NCBI GenBank assembly: GCA_012719495.1
Contig: JAAYAG010000095.1
Location: 1 to 40,972, forward strand
DNA from: Bacteroidales bacterium
Lineage (GTDB): Bacteria > Bacteroidota > Bacteroidia > Bacteroidales > Prolixibacteraceae
DNA length: 40,972 nt
Direction: 5' to 3'
The translations under genes were made by a program, and so were the position numbers. Numbering within the stretch: the first letter of the stretch is position 1; every line of letters begins with the position of its first letter. Positions 1 through 9,489 of the stretch are shown here, in pieces. The notes under the pieces were generated by a model that saw nothing but the letters and a program-made list of their open reading frames with translations, was not told where the DNA came from and ran no database searches.

Positions 1-29
1 CTGTTTACAAGTGGCGGACAATGAGCTTT

Positions 30-117
30 GCATAAAAACACTGTTTTCCTGCATTAAATTTCCTCGATTTAGCCCGCTAATACTCAAAAATTTGCTTTGT
101 AAAACAGCGTTTTATGC
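30..117. repeat. Imperfect inverted repeat beyond the 3' end of argH
   Basis: The left arm at 30-47 and the right arm at 101-117 are reverse complements over about 17 bp, with one bulged base and one mismatch. They are separated by 53 bases. The sequence lies between the window edge and the argH stop codon, so it may belong to the argH transcript end. Neither orientation has the run of T expected of an intrinsic terminator. No other gene can be supported in bases 1-154. Confidence 0.5.
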
Positions 118-154
118 CAATCTGAACTTTAAAAATAAAATCGAACTCAGGTTA

Positions 155-1516
155 TTATGAATTTGCCGTTAGTTGTTCGATGGCGTCATCAACAGCACTA
201 AAATTAAATGAAGAAACAATGGCGTTCATCTTTTCAGTAATCTGGTCGTTGCAAAGATTACCCAAGCTTCCTTCGTGCGAATGTTTCACTTTCTTTACAG
301 GGATGAAATTACCATCCATAATTATCTGACCCACATGTTTGTATGCGTCTCTGAAAGGCATACCTTCATTTACCAACCTATTGACCTCCTCAACACTGAA
401 TATGTAGTCATATTTCTTATCATCAAGGATTTGATGGTTTACTTTCAGGTGAGAAACTGCGTATGCGGCAATGTTCAAACAAGTTTTCATCTCGGCAAAA
501 GCAGGAATGAATATTTCTTTGATAATCTGCATGTCGCGAAAATATCCTACTGGCAAATTATTTATTATGAGCAATATTTCGTTGGGCAACGATTGAAGTT
601 TATTACAATGGGCACGCAAAAGTTCAAAGACATCTGGATTCTTTTTATGAGGCATAATGCTTGATCCGGTCGTTAAATTGTCGGGAAGACTAACAAAATT
701 GAAATTTTGGCTCATGAACAGGCAAACATCGTAAGCCATTTTCGCCAACGTTGCAGCTACAGAAGACATGGCAAATGCCACATTTTTTTCAACCTTTCCA
801 CGCCCCATTTGAGCATAAACCACATTATAATTCAAGTTGTCAAAACCAAGCAAATCGGTAGTCATCTGGCGGTTAAGCGGGAAACTCGAACCATATCCTG
901 CTGCCGAACCTAATGGATTCTGATTCGCGGTTTTCCAAGCAGCGAGCATCATTTGCATGTCATCGGTAAGGCTTTCTGCATAGGCTCCAAACCAAAGTCC
1001 AAACGACGACGGCATGGCTATCTGCAAATGAGTATAACCAGGCATAAGAATATCTTTTGTCTCGTTGCTTCGCGAAATCAATACCTTAAACAGCTCATCA
1101 CTCAGCCCAACAATTTGTTTAATTTCGCTCCTGATGAAAAGCTTTAAGTCGAGCAAAACCTGATCGTTGCGAGAGCGTCCGCTATGTATTTTTTTCCCAA
1201 TATCGCCAAGTTTTCGGGTTAACAACAATTCAACTTGTGAATGTACATCCTCAACCCCGGGCTCAATAGCGAAGTTTCCTTTCCCAATTTCATTATAAAT
1301 CGAAATTAATTCGCCTATCAACAAGGGTAATTCTTCGTCGCGAATAAGACCTATGGTATTCAGCATACGCACATGAGCAATCGACCCCAAAACATCGAAT
1401 GGTGCGAGAAACATGTCCATCTCGGGATCTTTTCCTATGGTGAATTTTTCAATAATTTCATCGATCAGGATACCTTTTGCCCAAATTTTATCGGTCGTTG
1501 TGTTGTTTTTGCTCAT
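155..1516 (-). CDS. argH: Argininosuccinate lyase
   Basis: This cytoplasmic enzyme of the fumarase/aspartase superfamily splits argininosuccinate into arginine and fumarate, the last step of arginine synthesis. The 453-residue product has the family landmarks in order: SGRSRND near residues 112-118, YTHLQ with the conserved His near 163, and the signature loop GSSIMPHKKNPD near 284-295 carrying the catalytic Ser. The open frame runs 98 codons further upstream, but that part is unlike the family and lies across the divergent promoter region, so the ATG at 1516 is chosen. The resulting length is normal for ArgH. A possible -7 box lies just upstream on the minus strand. An ArgE-type deacylase lies about 2 kb away on the same strand, with a divergent glycosyltransferase gene between them. 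Confidence 0.96.
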   Translation of the reverse strand: MSKNNTTTDKIWAKGILIDEIIEKFTIGKDPEMDMFLAPFDVLGSIAHVRMLNTIGLIRDEELPLLIGELISIYNEIGKGNFAIEPGVEDVHSQVELLLTRKLGDIGKKIHSGRSRNDQVLLDLKLFIRSEIKQIVGLSDELFKVLISRSNETKDILMPGYTHLQIAMPSSFGLWFGAYAESLTDDMQMMLAAWKTANQNPLGSAAGYGSSFPLNRQMTTDLLGFDNLNYNVVYAQMGRGKVEKNVAFAMSSVAATLAKMAYDVCLFMSQNFNFVSLPDNLTTGSSIMPHKKNPDVFELLRAHCNKLQSLPNEILLIINNLPVGYFRDMQIIKEIFIPAFAEMKTCLNIAAYAVSHLKVNHQILDDKKYDYIFSVEEVNRLVNEGMPFRDAYKHVGQIIMDGNFIPVKKVKHSHEGSLGNLCNDQITEKMNAIVSSFNFSAVDDAIEQLTANS

Positions 1517-1539
1517 GATTGTAGACAAATAATTCAGCA

Positions 1540-1547
1540 CAAAAATA
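1540..1547 (-). promoter_or_regulatory. Possible -7 box for argH
   Basis: Read on the minus strand this is TATTTTTG, matching the Bacteroidota -7 consensus TAnnTTTG. It lies 23 bases upstream of the argH ATG at 1516. I see no convincing TTG at the usual -33 distance, so the call rests on the -7 box and its position. Confidence 0.35.
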
Positions 1548-1612
1548 AGAAAAGGATGAAACCCTAGGAAATAATCTTTATCCACGCGCCAAAAACAACC
1601 AAAAAGGTTTAA

Positions 1613-1620
1613 TATCTTTG
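1613..1620 (+). promoter_or_regulatory. Possible -7 box for the ArnT-like glycosyltransferase
   Basis: TATCTTTG matches TAnnTTTG and would start transcription near 1626, about 20 bases before the TTG start at 1647. This supports the unusual start codon. No clear TTG element lies 17-23 bases upstream. Confidence 0.4.
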
Positions 1621-1646
1621 GCTGGCCTGTTGTTTCGTTCAGGCTC

Positions 1647-3365
1647 TTGTATGATTTACTACTAACTAATTTGACAAAAAAAGACTTAATATTATTTATC
1701 TCCTTGATTATAATGGGCATTGCCGCATGCTTTCCGGGCCTCTTCACCGATGTTACCCGTGACGCAGCAAAATATGCATTTGTATCAAAAGAGATTTTTG
1801 AAACTGGCAACTGGATGCAAATCAGTATTATGGGTGAGCCATATTATCAGAAACCACAACTTCTGTTTTGGCTTTCAGCTGCTGCTTTCCAAGTATTTGG
1901 CATTTCCAATTTTTCTTTTAAAATCCTGATATTCATCTATTCTCTCCTCGGCTGCTTTGCAGTGTTTAAACTTTCAGAGAGACTAACCGACAGAAAAACA
2001 GGATTTATATCGGCTATTATGGTGATATTCTCTGTGATTTTTGTGCTGTACACCATGGACATCCACACCGACACAGTACTTTTTACCAATGTAGCCCTCT
2101 CTCTTTGGGCTATTCGCTGCTGGCTAACGAACGAAAAACCTTTCTACGCTTTTCTAAGCGGCCTTGCCTTGGGCTTATCCTTTATCACCAAGGGGCCATT
2201 TGGTTTACTTATTCCCATAGGGTCAGCAGCTGGATTTCTTTTGTGGAAAAGAAAAATTTCGGCTAAAATAGCCCAGCAATCTATTCTTATTGTTTTTTTA
2301 ACCATACTTGTTGGCTTGCTGGCAGTTGTTCCCATTTTTCAAAAAAACGGGTTCAATGGCGTATGGTATTTCTTATGGGACAACAATTTAAAACGATTAT
2401 CGGGAGAGTTTAACAAAACCTCAACCGACTATTTTTTCTACTTTCACAATTTGCTTTACTTGTTTTTACCATGGACACTATTCCTGTTCTCGGGCATAGT
2501 ATTCATTATCCGAGATTATTTTAGAAAAAAACTTAATGCCAACGGGTTTTTCATTTTTTGGGGCCTTTTTCTCTTTCTTTTTATATTGAGCATTGCTCAA
2601 AGTAAACTCCCAAATTATATCATGTCAGGGCTTCCCTTGCTGGCAATTGTCTCGGCTAGGGCTTGGAATGAAATCTTCGATAAAAAACAAAAAACACTAG
2701 TATTCATTCATATAATCATCCTTATTGTCCTTATCTTATTTACTATTTTAATTCCTTTATGGTTTCCGGTTCAACCCGAGCACTATATTTGGATTGGAAT
2801 TCCGGCACTTACTATCCCCGCTTTTATTTTTTTCAAAACAAACGAAGCAAAAACAACACTCTTTGTCCGAACATTGATTACCATGCTGGCTATTGCCCTT
2901 ACACTTAATTTATACGTTTTCCCAATGTTGTTCAGTAAACAGGGAGCACCTAAAGCTGCAAAAATCATTAATGAAAAATCTTTGGCAAGTGAAGAAGTGT
3001 ATTATCTCTCTCCTACCGACATAAGTATCAGGGACAGCATAGAAATGCTTAACACTACTGCTGTTCCAGGCGCTGAAAATATTCAAACCGAGCTTCACTT
3101 TTACCGAAACTATGAATTAATGTTTTACTGTGAAAAATCGGTGAACTATATCGAGCAATTAGAAGATATAGAAGATATTATAAACCGCAGGGGCATTTGG
3201 ATTTATACCGACCCCACCGGTCTTGAACAAATACAAAACCTCACAAAAAAACCATTGGACCTGTTTAGTATCGACCACCTGAACCTAAAACGACCGGCAA
3301 AATACATCAGGCCATCCACCCGGGGAAAGTCATTGGAAAAGACGTATTTAGTTCATTTGGAATAA
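1647..3365 (+). CDS. ArnT-like membrane glycosyltransferase (GT39/GT83 type, PMT_2 family)
   Basis: This is a polytopic inner-membrane enzyme that would transfer a sugar from a polyprenyl-phosphate carrier to lipid A, protein or another periplasmic acceptor. The substrate cannot be read from sequence. The first membrane helix (about residues 13-32) is followed by FTDVTRDAAKYA, the family's acidic first-loop motif, and then QKPQLLFW, matching the conserved KPPL-type motif. About ten further hydrophobic helices fill residues 90-420, and a soluble C-terminal domain follows. The length of 572 residues is normal for ArnT-like enzymes. The start is TTG. The next ATG (about 1713) would delete the first helix, and a second TTG at 1671 is a possible alternative. 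The gene diverges from argH and ends 12 bases from the convergent M20 gene. Confidence 0.85.
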   Translation: MYDLLLTNLTKKDLILFISLIIMGIAACFPGLFTDVTRDAAKYAFVSKEIFETGNWMQISIMGEPYYQKPQLLFWLSAAAFQVFGISNFSFKILIFIYSLLGCFAVFKLSERLTDRKTGFISAIMVIFSVIFVLYTMDIHTDTVLFTNVALSLWAIRCWLTNEKPFYAFLSGLALGLSFITKGPFGLLIPIGSAAGFLLWKRKISAKIAQQSILIVFLTILVGLLAVVPIFQKNGFNGVWYFLWDNNLKRLSGEFNKTSTDYFFYFHNLLYLFLPWTLFLFSGIVFIIRDYFRKKLNANGFFIFWGLFLFLFILSIAQSKLPNYIMSGLPLLAIVSARAWNEIFDKKQKTLVFIHIIILIVLILFTILIPLWFPVQPEHYIWIGIPALTIPAFIFFKTNEAKTTLFVRTLITMLAIALTLNLYVFPMLFSKQGAPKAAKIINEKSLASEEVYYLSPTDISIRDSIEMLNTTAVPGAENIQTELHFYRNYELMFYCEKSVNYIEQLEDIEDIINRRGIWIYTDPTGLEQIQNLTKKPLDLFSIDHLNLKRPAKYIRPSTRGKSLEKTYLVHLE

Positions 3366-3377
3366 GCAAAATAGAAA

Positions 3378-4442
3378 TTAAAGCACTAAGTCAGACAGCA
3401 GTTCGGCATACAACGCAACGCCCTGTTCAATTTCTGAACAAAAAACATATTCATTAGCAGTATGCGAGCGAGCTGAATCACCGGGTCCCATTTTCACCGA
3501 AGTATATGGCATTTGCGACTGATCACTCATGGTGGGCGAACCGTAGCATTCAATTCCAAGTTCACAGGCACGAACCACAAACGGATGGGTTAACTCTATT
3601 CCCGAAGAATTAAGTCTCAGCGACCGAGCTTTTGCTTCCGATTTTATTAGTGACGATAAGATATTCACCACCTCTTGGTTTGAATAACACTCGTTAGTAC
3701 GTATATCAATCACAAAGCGGCATTCATCGGGAACAACATTGTGCTGAAAGCCTGCATCAATTTGGGTAACTGTCATTTTAACCGCACCCAAGACAGGCGA
3801 AGTTTTTTCGAACGAGTAATTTCTTATGGTATCAATATCGTCTAATGCGAGGTAAATACTGTTTATTCCCTCATTTCGGGCGGCATGGCCAGCTTTCCCG
3901 CGAGCCAGGCAATCGACCACAACAAGTCCCTTTTCTGCAATAGCGAGCTTCATTTGGGTAGGCTCACCTACAATAGCAAAATCAACTCGCCCCAGTTGCT
4001 TCACTAACAATGCAACGCCGTTGCTCCCGGAGCTTTCTTCTTCGGCGGTAGCTGCAAAAATAAGGTTGAAAGGCAAGTTCTGGTTATCGTAATAGTACCT
4101 AAAAACAGCAAGGAGAGACACAAGAGGTGCCCCTGCATCATTACTTCCAAGACCCGTAATCTTATCCCCTTCAACTGTTGCCGAAAAAGGATCATACGTC
4201 CATCCTGAAACCGACTTCACGGTATCAATGTGTGAATCGAGCAAAATTACAGGTTTCGATTCGTCCCAATACTTATTAAAACACCAGGTATTATTTAGCA
4301 TCGAATAAAACGGGATGGATTTTTCTGTTAGAAAACTTCTAATCAATGCTGCAAGTTCCTCTTCTTTACCTGAAAAAGAAGGAATTGCTATCATCTTTTT
4401 TAATAGTCCAATACTTTCTTGTGCAAGTTGGTTCGTAGGCAT
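3378..4442 (-). CDS. argE: M20-family deacylase, probable acetyl-/succinyl-ornithine or -citrulline deacylase (ArgE type)
   Basis: This zinc-dependent amidohydrolase of the M20 family has the full metal and catalytic set: HID (H71, D73), the bridging Asp in NDAG (D102), the catalytic Glu and metal ligand in AEEE (E134/E135), GEPT (E160), and a late His in ARSHTANE. The 354 residues include the small dimerisation domain inserted around KAGHAARNEG. Proximity to argH suggests removal of the N-acyl group in arginine synthesis. Some Bacteroidota carbamoylate N-succinylornithine, so the substrate may be N-acylcitrulline. DapE-like or peptidase activity cannot be excluded. The ATG at 4442 is preferred to the in-frame TTG at 4463, because that TTG lies inside a -7 box. 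Confidence 0.82.
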   Translation of the reverse strand: MPTNQLAQESIGLLKKMIAIPSFSGKEEELAALIRSFLTEKSIPFYSMLNNTWCFNKYWDESKPVILLDSHIDTVKSVSGWTYDPFSATVEGDKITGLGSNDAGAPLVSLLAVFRYYYDNQNLPFNLIFAATAEEESSGSNGVALLVKQLGRVDFAIVGEPTQMKLAIAEKGLVVVDCLARGKAGHAARNEGINSIYLALDDIDTIRNYSFEKTSPVLGAVKMTVTQIDAGFQHNVVPDECRFVIDIRTNECYSNQEVVNILSSLIKSEAKARSLRLNSSGIELTHPFVVRACELGIECYGSPTMSDQSQMPYTSVKMGPGDSARSHTANEYVFCSEIEQGVALYAELLSDLVL

Positions 4443-4460
4443 ACTATTGATTTTATGCTG

Positions 4461-4468
4461 CAAAGATA
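4461..4468 (-). promoter_or_regulatory. -7 box for the M20 deacylase gene
   Basis: The minus strand reads TATCTTTG, a match to TAnnTTTG, 18 bases upstream of the ATG at 4442. It sits in the 58-base gap after the C10 protease gene, so the deacylase need not depend on read-through. A TTTG further upstream is 26 bases away, longer than the usual spacing. Confidence 0.5.
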
Positions 4469-4500
4469 CATAATCTTAGTCGGATGTGTTGCCGCAAAGC

Positions 4501-7500
4501 CTAATCACTATTCTTCAACACAACTTTTCTGGTTACCAATACCCCATTTATGTTGATTTTCAAAAAATAAATTCCTTCGCGAAAACCACTTAAATCGATG
4601 CCTGAATGACCGGAACTCAAGTCAATTTTTTTCAATAACCGCCCCGAAACATCACAAACACCAACCGCTATATTCTTTCCCGAAACATCAGCATTTTCAT
4701 AATATAAGCCAAAAATGCCCGATGAAGGATTTGGATATACATCGACTTTTAGTGTTGTGAATACAGACCAACCAACAGGCTGGTATACAACTAAACTTAA
4801 TTGCAAAGTTGCTGATTCATAATTCGAATTTCCAGGTTGTACAAAAGAAAGGGTTATTGTCCCGGGCGAAAGCAATTGAAGCATGCCATCCTGATACTTA
4901 GCTACCGAATTATCAGACGATTCAACAGTAACTGGCAACCCCGACGACGCTTCGGCATCAATGCTTAGAAAACCATCTTTAACTGAAACAGAATCAGGAA
5001 TACTGGCAGAAACAACCTGCGACGCCTTTTCGACTTGAATGGATATAACAGCAGGAACTGCTGGCAACCAGCTATTATTTCCACCCTGTAAGGCAGTTAC
5101 CTCCACCTCACCTGCCGACAGAAAATACAGTTTGTCCCCGATGATGTATGCCTTTGTTGTGTCGTTTACCAGGAAAGAAACAGGCAACCCCGATGATGAA
5201 ACCGCATTAAGTTGAACAGGATTGGAAGAAAATACCACATTATGGAGAGGTTCGAACGATATTATTTGTTCCGACTTCTCAATAAGTAACCGGATTTCTT
5301 TTTCAGCAGGCAGCCAAAAAGGATTACCCGGCTGAGCAAACCGAACGAAAGTCTCTCCTGCCCGTTTAAAAACAATCACTCCGTCAACAACCTGTGCAAT
5401 AGTGGTATCTAACACCGACATTTCGATTTCAAGGCCACTTGACGAAGAGTAATAAGGCGTAATTTGTTGCTGAGTAAAGGATAATTGGCCAAAATCCTGA
5501 ACATAAATTTCCTGAACGCCACGAGATACAACCACCGGCAACTCCACTTGAGCCGGATTCCAAAGATTGTTCCCAGGCTGAGAAAGGCGGATAACCGCTT
5601 GTCCCACACCCCTGATCGACAGAGAATCATTATTTACATCAAGAATCGATTCGTCTGAACTTTCAACAGTTACAGACAACCGCGACGATGAAGAAACCGC
5701 AAAAGGTATCGATCCGCTGCCAAAGAACAATTCATCAATTGAAGAATATACAATCTTTTGTTCTCCTTTTGACACAAGAATCCGGACCATCACCTCATTT
5801 GCCGCAAAATAATTACGGTTTCCCGGTTGGTTTAACGAGAGAAGAGCCGTTCCTGTACCTGTTATGAACAATGAATCGTTTCGGCAAACAAGCACTGAAG
5901 AGTCAGAAGACTCAGCTACAACAAGTAAGCCAGACGAGGCAATGGCAGGAAGAGGGAAAGGAGCCTGTCCATAATAAAAATTCATTTCCCCGTCAGCAAT
6001 AATCTGCTGATTACCCCTACCAACAACTGCGATCTTAAAAACTTCGCTACTTGGAAAATAGCATGAATTTCCTTCCTGAACAGCTTTAATAATAGTTGAA
6101 CCGGTGTTGTGCATATACACGGTATCGTGCGAAATAGTAACCGACGATTCATTTGTTGGAATATATGTAAGCGGTAAACCAGAGGTGGCATTCCCTGATA
6201 AAACGAAATAGTTTTCATGGATATAATGCAAAGGAATAGGATCAAAGACCACTGTTTGAGAAACTTTGGAAACAGAGACCCATTCACCGGCGGCCGAAAC
6301 AACAAGAACATTTAATCCTCCGCAACCCGGGTCGGTAACCTCTTCAACCGGACGAACCGACCATCCACACAAACTATCATCAATACGGAGAAATTTTGAG
6401 TCTTCTGCTGGAATGTCAACAACATTATCATTTGCATCCTTAGCCTGCCACCAATAACGGCGTGTGAAATTACAGTTAGTTTTATCCAGACTATCGTCCC
6501 AAACACCAGCAACAGCACTAACCCGGACACCCAAAGCCGGAACAATATCAATAGAAGGTAAGGTTTGTACTACAGGCGGATCGTTTACAGGTATAATATA
6601 AATATAAGCAGTAACAAAATGGCTCCAGGCGATACCATCAAACACCTTAATTTCTATTTTTTGGGCCGACATACTATTCGGACTATCTCCAAGGTATTGA
6701 TATTTAACCCGCTTAAGTATTTCACACCAATCAGCGTAAGACATGTTTTCGAGAGCTGTAATCTCCATTCGCGCAGAAGAATCACCATCAACACGGAAAC
6801 GGTCGTGAGGCAAAGGAATGCTAAGCATATCAAAGGAATCGCCGTTATTACTTCCAACCTCAATGATTATTTTCTGAATCGCATCTCCGTCAGGGTCACT
6901 AACCGTTGCATCAGTATCGCAAACAACACCATTGGGCTGCTGCTCAATAACGACACCCATATAATTTCCATCACCAGCTTTTGAACTGTTGTTCGGGTCG
7001 AGAGAAACTTGAGGAATTGAATTTACCGTAGTGAAATTGAACTCGTCAGAAAATGCCAACCCTACAGAGTTTTCAACATAAAGCCGGGCATAAATTGTCG
7101 CTGGACCAGGTAGTCCGGTCAACGAGACAAAAAACCTTCCACTCATCGGCGAAATTCCAGAATCAGGAAACCGATTTGCATCCAAGGGATCGAAGCCCTC
7201 CGAGGTCGACCAGACAACGCCGACTGAACGAACCGAATCGTCGTTAAGCCGAATAATATCACCAGTAACAGTTGCAGAAGATCTCAAAATGTTATTTACC
7301 TCAATGAAATCAACTTCAGCCAAGCCGGGCAAAGTTTTAAACGACGCAACTTCACTGTAGGTTTGTCCCATATTACTTATGGCAAAAGTACTATACCGAT
7401 ACACAGTATTGGGAAGCAAATCAACAGCTTCAACAGAAAAGGTATCACTTTCAGCAATAATTTCCTGATATTGTGTCGATAACGACGGCAGCGAAGTCTC

Positions 7501-9489
7501 GGTCCAACATATCCCTTTTGAAGAGATTGAAGTTCCGTTATCATTAACAATATTTCCGCAAAGCGTTGCTGTTATTGCAGTTACATTAGACACACCGCAC
7601 GTAGCCAGATCGGGAGGAATTGGAGTTGTGGTAAACGACCAAACCGGACCTTCGGAAGAAAAAGTACCATCGGTTGAAATTATCTTCCAATAATATGTCG
7701 TTGTATGCATTAAAGGAGGAAGCTGGTGAAAATTATTTGCAGTCGAGGCAATTTCTTTCAAATTATCAGCAGTGCCAAACAACACCTTATATTGAACCAC
7801 ATCACCATTGGGGTCACCTCCACTCCAGCGAAGCAAAGGACTAAGAGACACAAATTCAGACAAATTTGAAGGAATTGGTTGTGCCGGAATGTAAGGAGGA
7901 AGGTTGTTGCTCATTCCCGACACCGAAATATCATCGACATACATCCACTGGTTTCGGGCTGAATCGAATACCTTTTGAACAAGCATAAAACGAACCATTT
8001 GTCCGGCATAAGCCGCTAGGTCGACACTATAAGCCACCCAATCGGAGTCATTAAAATCGCCATTAAATATTTCGAGCAAGGGAGTTGAACCAAACTCGGG
8101 CAACAGTAACGCAGCCTGTTCGTTTTGCGATGAAGCAACGGGAGTAATGCGCTTCACCCAGAAATTAAGCTCGGCTTCGGAGGGCACAACAAAAGAAACA
8201 GTAGCCGAATTAACGGCACCGTAACGAATTTGATCTTTGCCAAGCCGAAGTGATTTTCCACCGGTGTGAACCTCATTATCGACCAGGTCACCAACACCGG
8301 TAAGATGAAAGACTCCTTTATCCAGCTCAAACCCTTGACTATAAGGAATAGTAAGCATGGCCGGGCTAACGGGCTCGATACCCAACAAAGCACCTTGAGC
8401 ATACGAAAAATCTGAAGAACCGGGAGAAAGAGATGTCAACAAGAAATTCCCATTATAGTTTCCACTCCATCCCCAATTAAAATGAAAATAATCGCCGGCT
8501 GAATATCCGTCGCAAACCCAAGCATGGCCACTCGTGAGCCCATAATTGTAACCTGAATATATTATAGGGCGACCGGCATCGAGTTCACGCTTGAGCAAAG
8601 CAATCCATTCGGCATTATCCCAATCATCCTTGTAACTAACAAATTGATTAGAATTGTATTTAAAGAACTGTACCATACCCTCGTTGGCATCCTCAAGATA
8701 AGCTCCTGACGAATAAGGGCCAAAATCCATTTCTGCAGAAAGAGCCGCATGATAGCTAATACGCTGCACTTCTGTGTTTTGAGAAGTGACATTTGCAGGC
8801 ATAGCCCCCCAATCGTATGTTGAATTCGCAAAATCGGCACTAAGTGTTCCATAACGAGAAGTGTAACTATGTTGCCCGAGCCCGTTTCCGGGATATTCCC
8901 AAAATTTCATAACCTGAGCCATGGCTGTTGCCACGCATCCAATCCAAACATGCCCGTTTCCGGTACTGCTCCGCTGATCCAACGGAGCCATTTCATTATA
9001 ATATCGCCCTTGATTCCAAATGGTTGACACAAGCGGGGCAACATATGCAACCGCACCAAGGGCTCTCTTTTTCTTTTGTATAGACTGCAAATCGCCCCAC
9101 TTGCGCTGTATGTCAACCGATGGCGCAATTTTTTTGATTTCGGCAGAGGCTGTCTCTGAAGATATTCCACGAAGCCAGCTACTTACCTGAGAAGGCATTG
9201 AAGAAATATCGAATTTTGAATCAAAGGAATAGGCGATAACCGGTTCGGTAAGATCAGAGGCGGAAACAATTACCCACCCAACAGAGTCGAAAGAAACAAT
9301 GTAATTCAAAACAAGAGAATCAGATGAATTGGTAAACACCGAAGCAATATCTTTTCCATCGTAATATTTTGATGAATTAGAGTTCATCCAATTAAGGGCA
9401 ACAAGGGTTGCCGTTTCCTTTTCAACTTTTGTGGCAAAAGAAATGCCCCATACCAATAAAAAAAAATAAAGAAAAATGACTCTCTTCAT
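4501..9489 (-). CDS. Secreted C10-family cysteine protease with Ig-like repeats and T9SS sorting domain
   Basis: This is a 1662-residue exported protein. A signal peptide (about 1-20) is followed by a Spi/PrtT-type prodomain (about 25-125) and a streptopain-like catalytic domain. The nucleophile Cys185 is in GCVATAMAQVMKFW, the catalytic His322 in SGHAWVCDGY, and NWGWSG (about 338-343) is the conserved oxyanion-side motif. Residues about 380-525 look like a jelly-roll/MAM-like domain. Fibronectin-III-like segments (about 530-820) and a cadherin-like piece with SDPDGDAI follow. Six related units of about 80 residues span about 1078-1569. The C-terminus (about 1580-1662), with VDVYPNPSSGIF and a final GIYFLKI...TRKVVLK strand, is a type A T9SS sorting domain. 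The in-frame TTG eight codons upstream is less likely, since the ATG directly begins the signal peptide. The protein is probably anchored at or released from the cell surface to degrade proteins. Confidence 0.9.
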   Translation of the reverse strand: MKRVIFLYFFLLVWGISFATKVEKETATLVALNWMNSNSSKYYDGKDIASVFTNSSDSLVLNYIVSFDSVGWVIVSASDLTEPVIAYSFDSKFDISSMPSQVSSWLRGISSETASAEIKKIAPSVDIQRKWGDLQSIQKKKRALGAVAYVAPLVSTIWNQGRYYNEMAPLDQRSSTGNGHVWIGCVATAMAQVMKFWEYPGNGLGQHSYTSRYGTLSADFANSTYDWGAMPANVTSQNTEVQRISYHAALSAEMDFGPYSSGAYLEDANEGMVQFFKYNSNQFVSYKDDWDNAEWIALLKRELDAGRPIIYSGYNYGLTSGHAWVCDGYSAGDYFHFNWGWSGNYNGNFLLTSLSPGSSDFSYAQGALLGIEPVSPAMLTIPYSQGFELDKGVFHLTGVGDLVDNEVHTGGKSLRLGKDQIRYGAVNSATVSFVVPSEAELNFWVKRITPVASSQNEQAALLLPEFGSTPLLEIFNGDFNDSDWVAYSVDLAAYAGQMVRFMLVQKVFDSARNQWMYVDDISVSGMSNNLPPYIPAQPIPSNLSEFVSLSPLLRWSGGDPNGDVVQYKVLFGTADNLKEIASTANNFHQLPPLMHTTTYYWKIISTDGTFSSEGPVWSFTTTPIPPDLATCGVSNVTAITATLCGNIVNDNGTSISSKGICWTETSLPSLSTQYQEIIAESDTFSVEAVDLLPNTVYRYSTFAISNMGQTYSEVASFKTLPGLAEVDFIEVNNILRSSATVTGDIIRLNDDSVRSVGVVWSTSEGFDPLDANRFPDSGISPMSGRFFVSLTGLPGPATIYARLYVENSVGLAFSDEFNFTTVNSIPQVSLDPNNSSKAGDGNYMGVVIEQQPNGVVCDTDATVSDPDGDAIQKIIIEVGSNNGDSFDMLSIPLPHDRFRVDGDSSARMEITALENMSYADWCEILKRVKYQYLGDSPNSMSAQKIEIKVFDGIAWSHFVTAYIYIIPVNDPPVVQTLPSIDIVPALGVRVSAVAGVWDDSLDKTNCNFTRRYWWQAKDANDNVVDIPAEDSKFLRIDDSLCGWSVRPVEEVTDPGCGGLNVLVVSAAGEWVSVSKVSQTVVFDPIPLHYIHENYFVLSGNATSGLPLTYIPTNESSVTISHDTVYMHNTGSTIIKAVQEGNSCYFPSSEVFKIAVVGRGNQQIIADGEMNFYYGQAPFPLPAIASSGLLVVAESSDSSVLVCRNDSLFITGTGTALLSLNQPGNRNYFAANEVMVRILVSKGEQKIVYSSIDELFFGSGSIPFAVSSSSRLSVTVESSDESILDVNNDSLSIRGVGQAVIRLSQPGNNLWNPAQVELPVVVSRGVQEIYVQDFGQLSFTQQQITPYYSSSSGLEIEMSVLDTTIAQVVDGVIVFKRAGETFVRFAQPGNPFWLPAEKEIRLLIEKSEQIISFEPLHNVVFSSNPVQLNAVSSSGLPVSFLVNDTTKAYIIGDKLYFLSAGEVEVTALQGGNNSWLPAVPAVISIQVEKASQVVSASIPDSVSVKDGFLSIDAEASSGLPVTVESSDNSVAKYQDGMLQLLSPGTITLSFVQPGNSNYESATLQLSLVVYQPVGWSVFTTLKVDVYPNPSSGIFGLYYENADVSGKNIAVGVCDVSGRLLKKIDLSSGHSGIDLSGFREGIYFLKININGVLVTRKVVLKNSD
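4783..6258 (-). repeat. Six degenerate tandem Ig-like units inside the C10 protease gene
   Basis: The encoded residues about 1078-1569 form six units of roughly 80 residues. Each carries a variant of SSGLPV or SSS(R/G)L near its start and of QPGNxxWxPA or QxGNxxYxxA near its end, followed by a short linker with QxI or QxV. The copies differ a lot at DNA level, so this is an old protein-domain expansion. It probably forms a rigid stalk between the protease and the T9SS tail. Confidence 0.75.

Noticed and set aside
275-664. 129-codon plus-strand frame
   Set aside because: Lies entirely antisense to argH, whose protein is clearly conserved; no signal or domain in the shadow frame.
1517-1810. 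N-terminal extension of argH by 98 codons
   Set aside because: The extra residues do not resemble the family and overlap the divergent promoter region and the start of the glycosyltransferase gene; the ATG at 1516 gives a normal ArgH.
4443-4463. TTG start of the M20 deacylase at 4463
   Set aside because: The TTG lies inside the TATCTTTG -7 box, so it would not be in the mRNA.
6565-6984. 139-codon plus-strand frame
   Set aside because: Antisense to the C10 protease gene; composition reflects its codons.
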